Below, in pieces: positions 22,701-36,610 of a stretch of DNA of 64,000 nt. A program made the translations under genes and the position numbers. Position 1 is the stretch's first letter, and each line of letters opens with the position of its first letter. Under the pieces are notes generated by a model, which was not told where the DNA came from, did not search any database, and saw only the letters and a list, made by a program, of their open reading frames with translations. Source of the DNA: Karalla daura (Eukaryota > Chordata > Actinopteri > Chaetodontiformes > Leiognathidae). The DNA is taken from NCBI GenBank assembly GCA_029224185.1, contig CM055191.1, positions 13,134,188 to 13,198,187 on the forward strand, read 5' to 3'.

Positions 22701-25700
22701 TTGTGAGCTTTGTTTGGGTGTCAAACTGGCTCAATGATGAATGTGTTCACCCTACGAATATTGCAAATTCTGTCTCACCAGTTGATTCTGACCCCAAAGC
22801 AAGTTGCATGGTTTACTCTGGGAATATAAACAATTATTACGGAAAACAACCAAAAAGCAATTGCAAACATGTCGTATTTCCCACAGAAGTTGCAGAAGGA
22901 GAAGGCGAGCGCGCCCCTCCAGCCTTTTGTTGCTGCTGGAGCTGATTAATTAGTCCTGAGATAATCCCGGAGGAGGCGCATTAGTTTTGCGCTGTGTGTT
23001 CAACAGATTTCCAGGGATGCGATTAAGCAGATCAGCTCACACTCTCTGGTCAGCAAATCTGATTATGTGAGCAAAGAGCTTCCCTTAGGAGACAATGATG
23101 TGGCAGGTAGTTAGAGGTCTTCCCCTGAGCCCCCGTGATAGCCAGACGTGCAAGTAAACAAGCAAGGACTCAGAGGAGACACAGTATGGGAATATAATTC
23201 ATCTGGGTAGGCGGAGCCTGGCGAAGACGACTGTGTTGTTTTATTTATAGGCATTATCATTAGAAAACAAAGTGAGTCCAATGAGGGGGTGAGAGGAGAG
23301 CAACATTTGGCGAATCTGCATAAGAGCGAAAGGACAGCTCATTCGTTCTGTGGCAAACTCTTGACTGGGTGGGATGCAAAATGAGAAGATGGAAAATAAT
23401 ATGAACAATAATTGTAATCATGGTGGCGGGGGAGGGAAGGGGAGGAGGTGGAGTCACTGCATTCCCGCACCCACCTGTGCAGGGGCAGTGAGATTTATGA
23501 GTGTGGGCTCTACGATGTGCGACTCGGCGTGAATCTTGCACAGGCGCTCTCTCAGTTCAGAGTTCTGGGCTAGAGCCTGAAAACATACAAAGTGTAAACA
23601 TTGTACTGCACACATCCAAACAGTTAAAACCTCCGGATGGAATAAAATGCAGCTTTAAGTCGCTCATTTATGAAATCTGTACCCCCGTCTGCGGCGGTTT
23701 GTCTTAATCACAGATGTGTCTGCGTTGTCAGGTACTGTCGGTAAATAGGTTTCACCTCCGCTCAGCCTGTTTAATATACATGAGGATAATAAATCTGTAT
23801 GAAAAATAGATTTTGTAGCTCTGGTGGTAATGTGAGCTCTACTGCCTAAGCTATGCAGGCTAAAAGGCAGCATGCTGTATAGACCGTGGTTGCGGTTTGT
23901 ATCAGAACTATTTCTTCCTTTATCTGCCTGGGAGAAGTGCTGCTAATTGATAAGTTGCCATGTTGATGCCGGACAAACAAATCTCCTGGTGAAATCAGAT
24001 AAGACATCAGCAGACATCAGACAGGGAGCCCCGGAAGTCGAACCCACTGCAACCTATTGCTCACCCCATTACTGGCTCTCTGTGTGGTAGAGGAGGCACA
24101 AGTTGAGTAATCAGGGAGAGGAGCGAGCACCCAGCGGGGTATTTAAAGTCAAAGAAACGTGTTGGCGTGTGGCGCACAGGAGGTCTAGCGGGGCGAGAGA
24201 AGTCAGCGTGACGACGAGCGTGTGTAAGCAACGGACAGAAAATAGAGCCGGTGTCTGCGTGGGAGGCAGCAGCCACAGGAAACACGACTGCCGAACACAG
24301 CTCAGGTGGGCAGACATCTCTCTGTCTTTCTCTCTCTCTCTCGGAGAAGTTCGTTGATGTGTCAGGCCTGCTGAGCAGTGTGGGAGGACCTGACACGTCT
24401 GACAGGAAGTGGAATACCCAGCCCGATCTCTGCTGGCTGCTGATGACACGACTGCCTCTGCGCCTGTGTGTTATGTCCACGTACCGTCGCCAGGGCGTTC
24501 TTCAAGCCCACCACCTGCGGCGAGGTCGGGGGACAGGAGTCGTGGTCCAGACACTGTTTTAATCGCTCTCTCTCCGATGTCAGGGAGCTGAGGGCCGACT
24601 TCATGGTCGTGTGCACTGTGAAGGTGGGAGGAAAAAGGAGAGAGAGAGAGAAAGAGAAACGCTCTCAGAAAAAAACAATTTGTGTTCATTTCAGAGCCGC
24701 GCTGATCTGTCACACCACGCTTTTGATAAGACAGAGCGAGTGTGAAATTTTGATTATCTCCGATCGCTTAACAAGCCCACACACTTCATACACCCCGCGC
24801 TTCATAATTGGTGTTTTTGGAAGCTGCATCATTGACGGCACTGATAATATGTCAGTGTGGCAGACACGCTTGTGCACAAATAGCTTTATAACTTTGATGC
24901 TGTATAAATGTTGCAATTAAAATGCCGGCAGAAGCAACAGTTGTTCCCTGAGCGACTTTAGACTTTCCGTTTTCTGGATAAACATTGGAACTGTGGCACC
25001 TTATTAAAAAAACAGAGCTCATCATTCTCACATTGAAAATGCAACATGGGAAACTAATCATTGTCACAACGTCGCTGTATTAATGAATGGAAACTGAGAC
25101 AAACAGTTTACCAGTGATTTACCAGCTGCTCTGGCTGCATCATCCTCACTCCCATATAAATAACAGCAGAGGGCCGGGCCAGGCCGGTCTCACTTGCAAA
25201 TCAGCCAGAAGGCAAAGCGATTCATTAGGAGCAACAGAGCCATACGAGAAATATGCAGAGACGTGCTCGCCTTATGAAAAACAAACCCGTAAAACAGTGG
25301 ATCACTGACAGTTGTCGGAGCTGTAAATCAGAGCCTTCGACGTTCTACTCACAGTTTGATGCAACGCGGCAGAAGTCCTCCTGCAGCTTGGCCACGTCGA
25401 AGGCCGAGTCCAGGCACTCGGGGTCGATCTTGTCGTTGGCGAGCGCGGCGGTCGAGAGGTTGGGGTTGGAGGCGTGGAGACGGATGGAGCCGGAGGAGAT
25501 GCAGCTGGGTACCTACGATGGAGTGGGATCGATTCGTGATTCAGTGCTGCAAAGAGAATATCGCTGCTTGTTGTCACGTCCGTTACCTGCAGAGTCGTCT
25601 TGACGTCTTTGTTGTAGTTCTTGGTGCGCCACTTCCTCTGAAGCCTTTTTTCCTTCTTGGGGCTGTCAAACGTGGAAGCCTTGTGAACGCACAGAGTGGG

Positions 25701-27865
25701 TTTTTCTTTTAACGAGGGCCGCTCACAGGAAACATTTCCAGCACTGACAGGCAGGTTGCAATAGTTTCTATATTTAGACGCACACGACTTGAGGGCAACA
25801 ATCCATCGGTGCAGAGAAATAATAAAAGATGCCACAAGACTAGTTACTTAGTGTACCAGTCTGAGTCATCCAGTATTTGGATGTGATTAGATTTGTTTCC
25901 TTCAGAGCATCTTAGATTTAATTGTGAGACGCTGTTGAACAGACCCTCTCTGCATGTAAAAGGATCAGAAACAAAGCTCTGACCTGCAGCGCTTGGATCG
26001 ATGGGGCAGAGTAGGTGCGATGGAGCACCTCCATACTCTGTAGCAGGTGGTTGAGCTCCAGCAGGTAAGCCTCACAGACAGACAGATCTGTGGAGAGTAG
26101 ACAGAAGATCCGCATTGAGAGAGGAAGGCTAAGAAATGAGGGAAAGACAGATAAGAGAAGGAAAGCTCTGATCTTAAATTTGCATAGTCTGGTTCGCTGG
26201 TAGAACAATGGGCACGACGTGCTTCTTTTGTTCGATTGGACTCCATAACTTGAAAGGAGGCTGCGGCGCTCGAAAGTTTTCTTATCCTGCCAAAATATGA
26301 ATCTATGCTTTGGCGTCATACTGAGTAACAGCAGGAGGACGAGGCTGTGCTAACCAGCCCTGAAAAGACTTCAAAACCTCAGAAACTCCCAATTCCCAGA
26401 GAGGAGAGGGTGAGTCAAACACAAGAATGCATCAAGATGAAGCACTCAAGCCTTTGACCAGCAGAGCACACGAACCACTCTCTCGCTTTAGAGAAGTTAA
26501 TATGTGAAACAAAGCTTCCTGTCCGTGTTTACACAGTTCACTTGGGCCACTTTCCACCCCAGGCCCTGGTTCAGGCACCGCTAGAGGAGCACCTATTTTT
26601 ATACAGGTCAGACAGACAGTGCAGAGCTAAGAAACCTCATGTATCAGTCTCCTGTTTACACAATTATTCAGTGGGTGTACCCTGTCTGAAGGAGGATGCA
26701 AGAGGCAATGTGACAATGCTGAATCACATAGAACAGCTGGATGTGGATCATGTGATTCTGGTGACAGCACAGTGGTTAACGCAGCTCACAGCAAGAAGAA
26801 GATTCCTGGTTTGACTCCTGGTCAGGATTCTGTGTAGAGCCCTGTATCTATGTGGGTTTTCTCCTGGTCTTATCCCACAGTCCAAAAACTTGCATGTTCA
26901 GGATGATTGGAGACTCTTAATTACCCCCTAGGTGTGAGGGTAAGAGTGACTGGTGTGTGTGTACTGGGATGGACTGGACAAGTAACCAAGGCAAACTCGT
27001 TTTCTGTTGTGATAGCCACTGTTTATGTCACTATGTCCATTTGAAGGGAAGGGCACAGTGATTTCTGTGTGTGTGTTTGTGGGGGGGTGGGGAGGTGTTA
27101 CATCTCGCATGAAAATCACTATACAAAGAAAGTCTGATTGATTTCTGTTTTTTTTTCTGCACACTGAGACACCGTGGAGGGCAGTTAATCATGTCACATC
27201 ATTTAATTGCCTCGATAACTGCCAAATATCTCACCAAGGAAAACGCAGGGCAAAGCAGAATTGAACAAACAGCTCTTATCTAGCCGATCATCACGATTAG
27301 GCGGCCTCACCTTTGCAGCACTTGTCCATGTCGTCCGACGACTGGAGCCAGGCGGCCACCTTGGCCTGGCTGTTGCAGCTCAGAGGGAAGGCGGCTGCAG
27401 AGGGCACCGTGGACTGCCTTCGTATGGGCAAGCACTGCAACGGCGAACAGACCAGGAAAGGTCAGTCCAATAACAATCTGCCTGCGATTCAGCCCTCAAC
27501 AACAGAGACTTGGACGTCAGAACAGAAATATCAAGTAATGATATTCATGAGCCGAGGCGCCGCAGAAAAATGAGTTTCACTTAAAACAGACGGCGTAGTT
27601 TTTCATTAACAGCGAGCCGTGTGTGTGTGTACCTTTCTGATGGAGGCACTCTCGGCCACGCCGGGGGAGTTGGGGGAGGGGTAGTGGGGGTAGTGGAAGG
27701 ACTTCTCGTTAGAGTACACGGCAATCTCATTTTGCCGATAGAGTCGATGGTGACGCAGCTTGGACACCCATTCATCAAACAGCTCCTGTGATTTAATCTG
27801 CAGGGCAGATACCACAATCAGAAATCAGCGCAAGGACAAGTAAGGTGGGTGAGGCGTGAAGGTGG

Positions 27866-27911
<46 letters not shown>

Positions 27912-30900
27912 GTACTGTAACCCTCACCCACATCATGCGACACACTGTGAGGTAAGCCTGGGAATGTTTTACCTCATTCCCTGGAAGCATGTCGGGATCA
28001 CCCTGTGTCTGCCAGCGATTTACCTTCAGGTGATAGATGTTTTCCTCGGCATCGAGATCGATGCACTTGGCTTTCTTCTTAATGGTCATGACGGAGAGCC
28101 CCACGTCAATACAGCCGTGCAGCTTCCCTTTCTCGATCTGCAAACGGACACTCGCTGTTATGCTCGTATCAGAGTGCAGATGATACAAATGCAACAGAGT
28201 GCTGCTCAGCTTTTAGAATGTATTATCCTGAGTGTAAAACAGTCATAAATAATCATTTTATTGGCTCAGCCTGCTAGAGTGAGTGGAGGATCCACAGGAC
28301 TGATTCCAGGGTTCATAGACACTCTACAAGGTGGAAATTCAAGTACTTTTCAAGCATTCCCAGTGTCTTCAAGTTGTGATTACATAGAAGCCGACTACCT
28401 TGCTTTTCTATTGCAATAAAAGCTATGATATTACTTTAAAAACAATCAGAATTCAGTTTTCTGTGTTGACTCTAAAAAACATGGCTGACTCATCAGAAAG
28501 GAATCACATTTCAAAGCATCTCAAGCATGTTTCAAATCTGGAAAACAAAACATAAAAGTTCAAGTTTTTGTTTTATGGATTTTGCTCACTCCTAACAATC
28601 TGATATTGGCATCCACATAACATGCCCTGCGCTGTGTGATTCCTATCAATGACAATGAAATTGCATTTTGTGAGTCCGGGACAAAGATGGAGAGTTCTGG
28701 GGTGGGGAGGGGGGGGCAGCCAGTGGCGCAACAGGAATATTCCAGAAGTGTCCTTTGTAATCCTCCGTTGCTGACAATACTCTGCAGCGTGGCGCCGGCA
28801 GGCTTTAGTACTCACATCAGCACTGCACTTGCCATACTTCAGGATGCCCTTGTCCAGGAAGAAGTATCTCTGCAGAGAGAGGGGAGGACAAAGAGCGAGT
28901 GAGATGCAACATCCCCGACAGCGAGCCTGTGACGCGGCGATGTCGACGGAGCCCTCGTTAATGCGTGATGTTAATACCTCTGCAGTGAGATGTTTGCCAC
29001 TGCAGGCCCGTCTGTCTCCATTACTCTTCCTCTCGCTCTCATGCAATCTCTCTCGCCCGCCGCCGTCTCCGTCGTATAAAAAAAAGGGATCCCTACTGTA
29101 CATCGCCAGAATCAGACCGTCGAGAGCTGAACGTCTCCGACTGTAAGTCAATACTAAGTGTATACGGCTCTATTAACCAGCAGGCCATCAGCTAATGCAT
29201 CTGAGGTGGGACGGCAAGACATCTCGGCAGCATCATCCCGCTGAAAGCTTTTAGGCAGAGCATGAAACAAGGCACTGGACCAGGTCACATGTGATTCCTC
29301 CGCGGCTGAAATCATCTACAAAATAAGCTCATTCAATTAGTTTAGAGCACAAATGAGTCACGTCAGCAGACTTGCTAGCGTCTCGTAAAAAGCGCGCTGT
29401 GGAAATGACGTACGCCTCGGCTGCGTATAGAAATGCGTCACTCGGCTCTGGCAGACGAGACGAGGGAGGCGAGGCGGGTAGTTTGAGGACCTCCCGGGTG
29501 TCGGACTTTTACCTTGTGCCAGCCCTTCAGGGGCCATTTTCTCCTCTTGAGCATGAAGCCTTCCTGCTTCTGAGGCTCCAGGACACTGCTGAAGCCTCCA
29601 CGCAGACCTTCCACTATTTCCCAGCTGTCCTGTGGGCAGAGGAGGTGGTGACATCAGCAGATGCTCGCCACACGCAACTAGGTCAAGTCAAAACGGTACC
29701 GAGATCAGTCAGAGCCGTGGGAGTGGGAGAAGGGTGTTTTACCGTGGAGGTAACAGGTCCTCTGTGAAGGGGTGGGGGGGATGCACATGCCGCTTTCACC
29801 TCATGGTTCCATTTGCAAAATTAGCTTACCTGTCTAATCTCACTCTTCACAATAATCATTTCCTGACGGAGATTAAACCCAAATCCTACGCGAATACAGA
29901 GATTAAGATGATATTTCATCACAGACTAATCCAGATGGCTCTGTCGTGTACTTCAGCGATGAGAATTCCAGGAAGAACCGTGTAAACGGTGTAAACAGAG
30001 GCTTTTTAATATCTTTCCACACAGGGAGAATATTACATCATTTGCGGTTTATATCACTTTTAATGTCTATTAATGGTGCGTTGATAACTGACAGTTATGC
30101 TGAATTAGGCCACGACTCCACAGTTCACCTGATTCTGAGGTAATTTGAGAATCGTGTCAACTCGGATAGTAAAGACTGTACAAAAAGACTTGTTTTTGCT
30201 CCTTTCACTATGATTAAAACATGAGCAGCTGTCACCAGGAAGTAAAGCAGCAGATACAAAGGAACTGGATGTTTTCTCAGCCAGAGAAAGTCTCTAGAGC
30301 CGTGTAAGTTTTCCAGTCAACAACTTCTGTAGGTTCAAATGAGATGTTACCGAGTCGTTACAGAGATGTAGGATGAGCTGTTTTTTTAGGCTTGACCTGT
30401 CAGAACATCCTGTGCTACTGACTTTTTTTTTTACCAGCTTGCTGGGCGATTTGCAACAAGAACAGCGTCCTGCTCGAGTCAAATCCAGAACAAAGCTGTA
30501 CTATGTTTAACGTTTTAACCACAGAGTCTCTGGGCCGCATCCTTAACCATTAAAAATAAAACAGTCCGTCTCCTGCGAGCAGAAGCTTTCAGGAAGTACA
30601 ATAAAAGCTGCTGGAGTTGTACACGGACCCTGGCTATCCAAACATGTCAGTGCTGTGTTTCTATCTGTTTTATTTCATTGTAAGTTGAACTGATTTAGAT
30701 ACTACCGACTTTACAATAGGGACTCGTGGCCCCCAGCCATTACTGTGTGGAGTTTATATGTTCTCCCCATGTGTGAATGGGTTCATAATTTTCCATTTTC
30801 TTCCCACGGTCCAAAAACTTGCATTACGGTTGAACAGAGACTCTTAATTGCCCCTATGGGTGAGTGAGGACTGTATGTGACTGTACAGGATAAACAAACA

Positions 30901-32764
30901 GAGGATGTCCTTGGGCTTGTGCATCTTTTCACTTTTTGCCACTTTATAGACTGAATAATAAATTAATGGGAGAAATAATCAAATGCTTGAACTGAAATCG
31001 AATGATTTTGCTGGTAGTCTTACGTTAGACCTAATAAATGTATTCAAGTGGGACAAAAAAAACTAAACTGCAAAGTCACAATAATCCACAGGGGATTCTT
31101 GGCAGAGGTTTGAGGTGACTGTGTTTGTTTTCTCCGTGCGTCCCTGACTCTCCCAGTCTATAACGGCTCTGGCTAAACAAACTGTATCCGTCAAAGAGGC
31201 TGATGCTGGAGGTGAGGCAGTCTAAAATAGACCCTCATTTCCGAGGGAGGGCGGAGGCACTGGGGGGGGTAGTGGGGCTGGAGAGGGCGTGGTTTGTGGG
31301 TCGTTCTTTCTCGCTTCCCCGGGAGCTTGTCGTCACACAGCTCCTTCTGACACGAAATGAGTCACTGTCACACACACTGCCCGAGCACTTTTCTTCAAGG
31401 TCACGAGTCAGTGACAGAGAAAAACCAGTGACATAACCGACAGCAGGGCATGTATGCTCACAGGGACGGCTCTCAGCGTAAGAGAAAACCACAAAAAAAG
31501 GAGGCCACTTCAAAAGCTGTCCCATCAAGCTGTGTTCACACGGGACATTCATTGCATTTTCTGTTTTATTACACAGGTTTACTAAAGATGATGAGGGAAT
31601 GCTGCTTCATGTTTTATGGGCGACGTGAAACGCAGCGTTCAGGTCGTTGAGCTTTGATTCGGAGAGAATATTCACTCCCCTGTTGTTGCTGAGCGTTAAT
31701 GAAAACACTTTCTCAGTCCTCGTGATTGTTGTTACTCTGTTGTGCTTGAGCACTTTTGTCAGCGAGTCCTTTGAGCAGGACTGGAGAGAAACTTTATGAC
31801 TTTCATTTCAATAAAGAAAAGCTACTGAATTAAAAAAAAGGATAATGGACCTACTGCCGACAGATAACGTCTCCAGGCATATGCAACAACACTCTCCCCA
31901 TGGTGCCAATAATGTTACTAATTTACACCTTGAAGGGAGTTATTCCAAAATTGCATTTTATACGGTTTCAGAGACTGAAAGGGTAACAGTGGAAGAAGTC
32001 CTTCCCTGGCGGTATTTAGCTCTTGGTTCTGAAGATGCAACATCTGAGAAAACTGACTGAAACTTGGCTTTGTTAAAGGTGTGTGTCTTGGTCCTTCTGT
32101 GGTTTCAACATAGAAGCTATTGAACATGTTCTTGACATGCCTCAGATGCTAATTTACAGCCTTTATTTGCTGTGGAAATATCACTATCCATTTCTCCATT
32201 GCTCCAAATCAACTGTCTTTCTTTTCTGACACACATGGATGATCTTGTGACTTTACATTCCTTGCTTATCAGTGGAGCTCAGCAGCTTCTCCCGAAACTA
32301 AGTGGTAGTTGGAGCTGAATAGAGCTGTGGAGCGTGTAATACATCCAGACTTGTATGATGATGTTTTAGCACCTGTTGTTCATCTTTGGCTGGGTGCATA
32401 CTATTGTTATTCAACATAAGTAGACTAATTCTAATTCTAGGTCCCTTTTAAGGCACTTTACATAAGCAGAGTTTACATTAGACTAAAAAGTCTCATGAGA
32501 GCAAAAGAATGTGGAGAAGCTAATGGTTCAGAGTTTAGCCCTTGTGTAAACGTCAGGGGTAATGTGATCCCAGCGTCTTATTCCCAGCAGACAGAGCGTG
32601 ATGCGGGAGCAGGACGCTCTTAGGTCACATGTGACGTCCTCGTAGCGGCCTCGGCCAGTGTGTGTTACCTGTCGGCTGTCATGCTTGGACGAGGAGCTGC
32701 TGTTGCTGCGCGACAGGGAGGAGATCTTCTGCGACATGGTTGAACTGCGCTCCTCTGAACCCAT
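16712..32764 (-). CDS. osbpl3: Oxysterol-binding protein-related protein 3 (ORP3)
   Basis: Lipid-transfer protein at ER-plasma membrane contacts. Coding exons in transcript order: 32764-32669, 29629-29513, 28869-28816, 28137-28024, 27797-27633, 27434-27311, 26087-25984, 25679-25587, 25512-25353, 24615-24485, 23576-23475, 22471-22334, 21669-21582, 21473-21229, 19990-19853, 19771-19708, 19610-19532, 19433-19289, 18233-18089, 17996-17870, 17018-16896, 16808-16712. They sum to 2649 nt (882 codons plus stop); human ORP3 has 887. A Ser-rich N-terminus is followed by a PH domain (about 53-147, KRRKWPLKGWHKR), a VAP-binding FFAT motif EFFDAQE (449-455), an acidic SEDDSYISDISD stretch and the sterol-binding ORD (about 515-870). 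The ORP signature EQVSHHPP lies at 622-629. Residue 648 is Cys where human ORP3 and ORP6 have Trp (RWKNKFWG). Neighbours and the HRTYSAPSIQALQ segment favour ORP3 over ORP6. Confidence 0.96.
17590..17835 (+). repeat. SINE-like teleost repeat (osbpl3 intron)
   Basis: Nearly full-length copy: gagtggttaacaccattgtc, then tttgcatgttcttcc, then ctccagtttcccttcacagt, then aattgccccaaggtgtgag. It lies antisense to osbpl3 and ends about 35 bases below the exon edge at 17870. Confidence 0.8.
19991..21228. other. osbpl3 intron between ORD exons 14 and 15
   Basis: No coding exon is recognised on either strand. Unremarkable AT-rich sequence with short A and T runs. Confidence 0.55.
26765..26985 (+). repeat. 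SINE-like teleost repeat (osbpl3 intron)
   Basis: Good copy with agcaagaagaagattcctgg, the cacagtccaaaaacttgcat box (26876-26895), ggagactcttaattaccccc and the aggtgtgagggtaagagtg tail. Confidence 0.8.
27868..27910. repeat. (CA)n microsatellite (osbpl3 intron)
   Basis: About 21 CA units, 71 bases above the exon edge at 27797, that is, upstream of that exon's acceptor in transcript direction. Confidence 0.95.
29630..32668. other. osbpl3 intron after coding exon 1
   Basis: About 3 kb without a recognisable exon. It contains a SINE-like copy at 30715-30905; the open frames around 31203-31552 have no family features. Confidence 0.55.
30715..30905 (+). repeat. SINE-like teleost repeat (osbpl3 intron)
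   Basis: Landmarks: tgtgtggagtttatatgttc, the ggtccaaaaacttgcat box, gagactcttaattgccccta and a gggtgagtgagg tail. Confidence 0.8.
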
Positions 32765-32833
32765 CTTGCTCCAAACTGGCCAGTGCTGCTACGTCTGGAG
32801 AGCCAGGATCATTCCACTGCTGAGAGAGGAAGA

Positions 32834-32871
<38 letters not shown>
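32834..32871. repeat. (GA)n microsatellite
   Basis: GA run just upstream (transcript sense) of the osbpl3 exon that carries the start codon. On the minus strand it reads CT and so extends the pyrimidine tract of that acceptor. Confidence 0.9.
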
Positions 32872-32874
<3 letters not shown>

Positions 32875-33544
32875 AGGGAAAGAAGCTTTCAGAGGCAAGC
32901 CCTTTAAAACCCTTTTAGCCTGCTCTCACTGAAAAATGCATTAGGTTATTTGGAATGATTAGTTTTTCCATCTTCGTGAATATGGGATCCAGTGAGAAAA
33001 GAAGCATGGCCAGTAGCGCCGGACATCAGCAAACCGAGCTGACAGACGAGACCGGAGGACATAAATTAGGCTGCAAGTGAAGAGACCGCACGTTTAAATA
33101 ATTGATTTCTTACTCTTACGCAGAGTGACGGATTGTCAACGTTTAAGGGTCATATGAATCTAAAACACCCACTACTACAGTATGGACGTGCAGCAGTGAT
33201 GGGAGCCGCCGTCCCTCTGAAGAGGTGAGGGAAATACATGACTTTCAAAAGTTGACATACGTGCTTAACAATGGCCCATGCCAGGCTGTTAAAATGTTAA
33301 ATGGTGTCCAATCAGGTAGTTAATGGACAGAAAATTTATTCAAAAGGTGGATTATTTGCATGAGCCATTCATCAAGTGCTTGATCTCATTTTAATGTCAC
33401 CTTGATGCTTCGGGATACTGTAATGCACTTTTTTTTATTACCATCTAAAATTTCTTAAAATTCATAGTACATCATATTCTAATGATGTTTAATTGCTTCA
33501 GTGGAATTATTTCACACTTAATTCCATTAGGGTGACATGATTGA

Positions 33545-33790
33545 TAAGTGGCTAGCACTATTGTCTCACAGTAAGAGGGACCTGGGTTTGACTCCTGAAT
33601 TGGGAGAAGGGCCTTTCAGGAGTCTGCATTTTCTTCCCATATCTGTGTGGGGGATTCATGGGTTGGGTTCCTCAAACATGCATGTTGAGATTCCAAATTG
33701 CCGATAGGTTTGAGACTGATTGTGAACAATGTGCGTGCATACGTCCTGTGATGGATTGGAGACACGTACACAGCTTATCTCTTGCATTTG
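33545..33790 (+). repeat. SINE-like teleost repeat (osbpl3 intron 1)
   Basis: Near full-length: gctagcactattgtctcaca, gacctgggtttgactcctga, then tctgcattttcttccc, catgcatgttgagattcc and a gtcctgtgatggattggaga tail. Confidence 0.85.
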
Positions 33791-36399
33791 TCTGTGATTT
33801 GAAGATAGGCACCAGCAGACCGCTGCTACACTGGTTAGGTTTAGGGCAGATTAAGATCGTGGAGGATGCATTATGTGCTGAAGTGAGGTGCATGAAGATG
33901 AAGATCATACCACATCCTAATTTGTAAAAGTAAATTTAATAGTGATAAAGTACAACTTTATCACTATTAAGAGTCAAAGAACTCCAGGAGAAGTGCATAT
34001 GAGCCGTGTCAGCCACTGGCTGAAACTCAAACATACGAGACAGTGAGTCCGCAGCTCAGTGGCGAGGAACTAAAGGGGCAACCGTCACATGTAGAGATGC
34101 AGCCAGACGTGAGATTTCCAGTGAAACGAAACATCATCAGTGTGAAAATAACTGGGTCTCTTTAGGAAATGGCAGCCTTCAGTCAACTGCCAGACATCAT
34201 AATTGTGCGAAGAAGTGTGCGAGCTTTACCACACACTGCACACACAACCACGTTTTGTTAATGCTCTGACAGTGAAGTCAGCGCTGTGTTAAAGGACCAT
34301 CTGTGAGATTCTGTCAAACATATTGTGTAACAAAATTGTTTTCTTTTTGTTGGAATTTTCAATTATGGATAAATAAAAGAATATAATGCTAAGCAAGGAC
34401 TCAACACTCAAACATGTTTCAGTTACCACACGGAGAAACATCTGCGTGATGAGGTTCTTTAATTATAGACAGATAATGATATATTAGCGATTTTGTTAAC
34501 AAAGCGATTATTTCAGCATAATTCAGCTCTGACTGTCACTGTGCTGCATTATTGTTTCAATGAAGAGCTTCAATGACACTTTGTTTTATGTTTTAATAGA
34601 ATTTTGTTGAAAACATGGTATGACTTATGACGTAATTTCACAGAAACCTATCTCTTAACCTCCAAGAATTTAAAAACTTTTACAATTCAACAAACAAGTT
34701 CCAGCCTTGACTTCTGGCTTGGACAGAAACCACTGAATGCAGAGTTTTTGGTCACAATGAGGAACGATGGATGTCCTCCACAAGAACCGAACAAATGCTG
34801 AAGAAGGCATGAAAGCTATGTGAAAAATTCTCCCCAGAAGCATTTACAGTGGAAACTGCCAGATTACCACACAAGCTGTTCCACAGACCCAATCGAGCAA
34901 CGCAACGTGTTGACAACCCCTTTGAAGCAGCAGCAAGGTTAATCACATTACCTGCATCTGCATCCGCAAGCCCCGTGCTGCATAATGGCCACGGCCTCTT
35001 GTGTTGTGGAGACAACAAAAGCGTAGTCATCTGAAACCCTCCGTCCTTCGGGCCGAGCCTCCGCCCGGTCCGACGGTTTACACTCTCAGAGCACGACGCC
35101 CACCACGCAGCCACTGGACAATGGATCAAAGTGGCAGCAAGCACAAAAGAGACGACCCCGACAGCAGCGCATCTTGTGCATTTCATCAGCTCAATTACGG
35201 CTGGATGCACTTAACAGAGCCCGGACAAGCTGCAGCCCACTGTGATTTATGGGACATTGACTGTAATCTATCCACAGCACACACGGTATCTCTCTATCCA
35301 TCTATCTATCGTTCTATCTATATACATATTTATCGTCCCCTCGATCTGCTATGATTTATTCATCCACTCTCCACTGATCACACCAGCCATGTGCGGGTCT
35401 GTCCCGCTGTCACCCTTCAGGGCAGCCTTTCATCTGGCACAGCGGCTCCACTTCTCAGGCTTTCATGGGAGCGACAGGAGTATCAGACGTCACAGACCCA
35501 GTAATTACCCTCTCCCACCGAGGAGCCCGCTCCAGCGGCGATGGAGAAATGCTGCAAAGTGATTGCAATAAAACGGCTATTAGATTACAGAGGAGCCGTG
35601 CTGCAGGGGCCGGGGGTTTCTCTTGGTATGGATTCATTAATTTTTTTCCCCCGTTAAATTGGCAGCAGTTGCTGTCATTTACAAGCTGTCAGACAAGGAC
35701 GAGGGAATACGAGAAAAGCAGAGATGTTTAAACAAAGTTAGGCACGAAGTGAGCGTCTGACATGCTGGGAGTGCGCGTGGCTTGTGCTAATGAGCGGTGC
35801 TGTCATGCTTCAGACCACAGTGTGGAGAAGAGTGAATGCTGATAGCGACCGAGGACTACAGATAAACAGCAGATATACAAAAAGATGTGTACACAAGCAC
35901 ACTGTGTGAAGGAACTGCGACGTGGTTACGCAACTTAGTTGTACAGCTATGAGAAATTTGTTTTGGTGCAAAAACAGCAAACTGTATCAATAAGCGCAGG
36001 CCGGTCATATGACTGACACAAAATATGTACAGAAAATATACATCTGTATATAGAGATGAGGTAGAGACTTTGATTTTGGAAATTAGAAATGATTATGTAA
36101 TGATATCGGGCAAACAAAGACATTTCATGCTACACGCAAGCTGCTGACTGATTGGAATAAAGGAGCCTCTTGTTATAAAAACAATTTGACATTTCATTCA
36201 ATGACTCATGGGTCGCATTAATTTCAATATCCTTCAGACAGCACGGACAAAACAACAGCTCAATGTTAATAAAATGGGAAATGCACAAAGCCTAATTTTG
36301 AGGGGAAAGTCACTTTATAGCTTTTTTGGGCTTATTACTAGGACTTAATCACTCAGTCAACAGCAGTGATCATGTTTCCTTTGTCTTATGTTACAGGTG

Positions 36400-36610
36400 G
36401 CAGCTGGTGGTAGATGGTTTGGTACTGTATTTACCACTGACACAGCAAGAAGCTCCCAGGTTCAGCTTCAACCGAGGGCCTCTCTATATGGAGTCTGCAT
36501 GTTCTGCCTGTGTCTCAGTCCATGAGCATGCATGTTTTCATCAACTGGGGACTCCAGATTTTCCCCTAGGTGTAAATGTAAGAGTTAATGGTGTGTGTAT
36601 GTGTGTGAGT
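36400..36610 (+). repeat. SINE-like teleost repeat (osbpl3 intron 1)
   Basis: Landmarks: acacagcaagaagctcccag, ggagtctgcatgttctgcc, agcatgcatg, ggggactccagattttcccc and taggtgtaaatgtaagagtt. Confidence 0.75.

Noticed and set aside
24061..24562. Several overlapping 100-140-codon frames
   Set aside because: GC-rich intron sequence next to an osbpl3 exon; the only coding signal here is the exon at 24485-24615.
28573..29151. 192-codon minus-strand open frame
   Set aside because: Only its middle (28816-28869) is real, as an 18-codon osbpl3 PH-domain exon; the rest reads into introns on both sides.
34752..35210. 152-codon minus-strand open frame in osbpl3 intron 1
   Set aside because: No domain or family feature recognised, no supporting splice context, and it sits among repeats.
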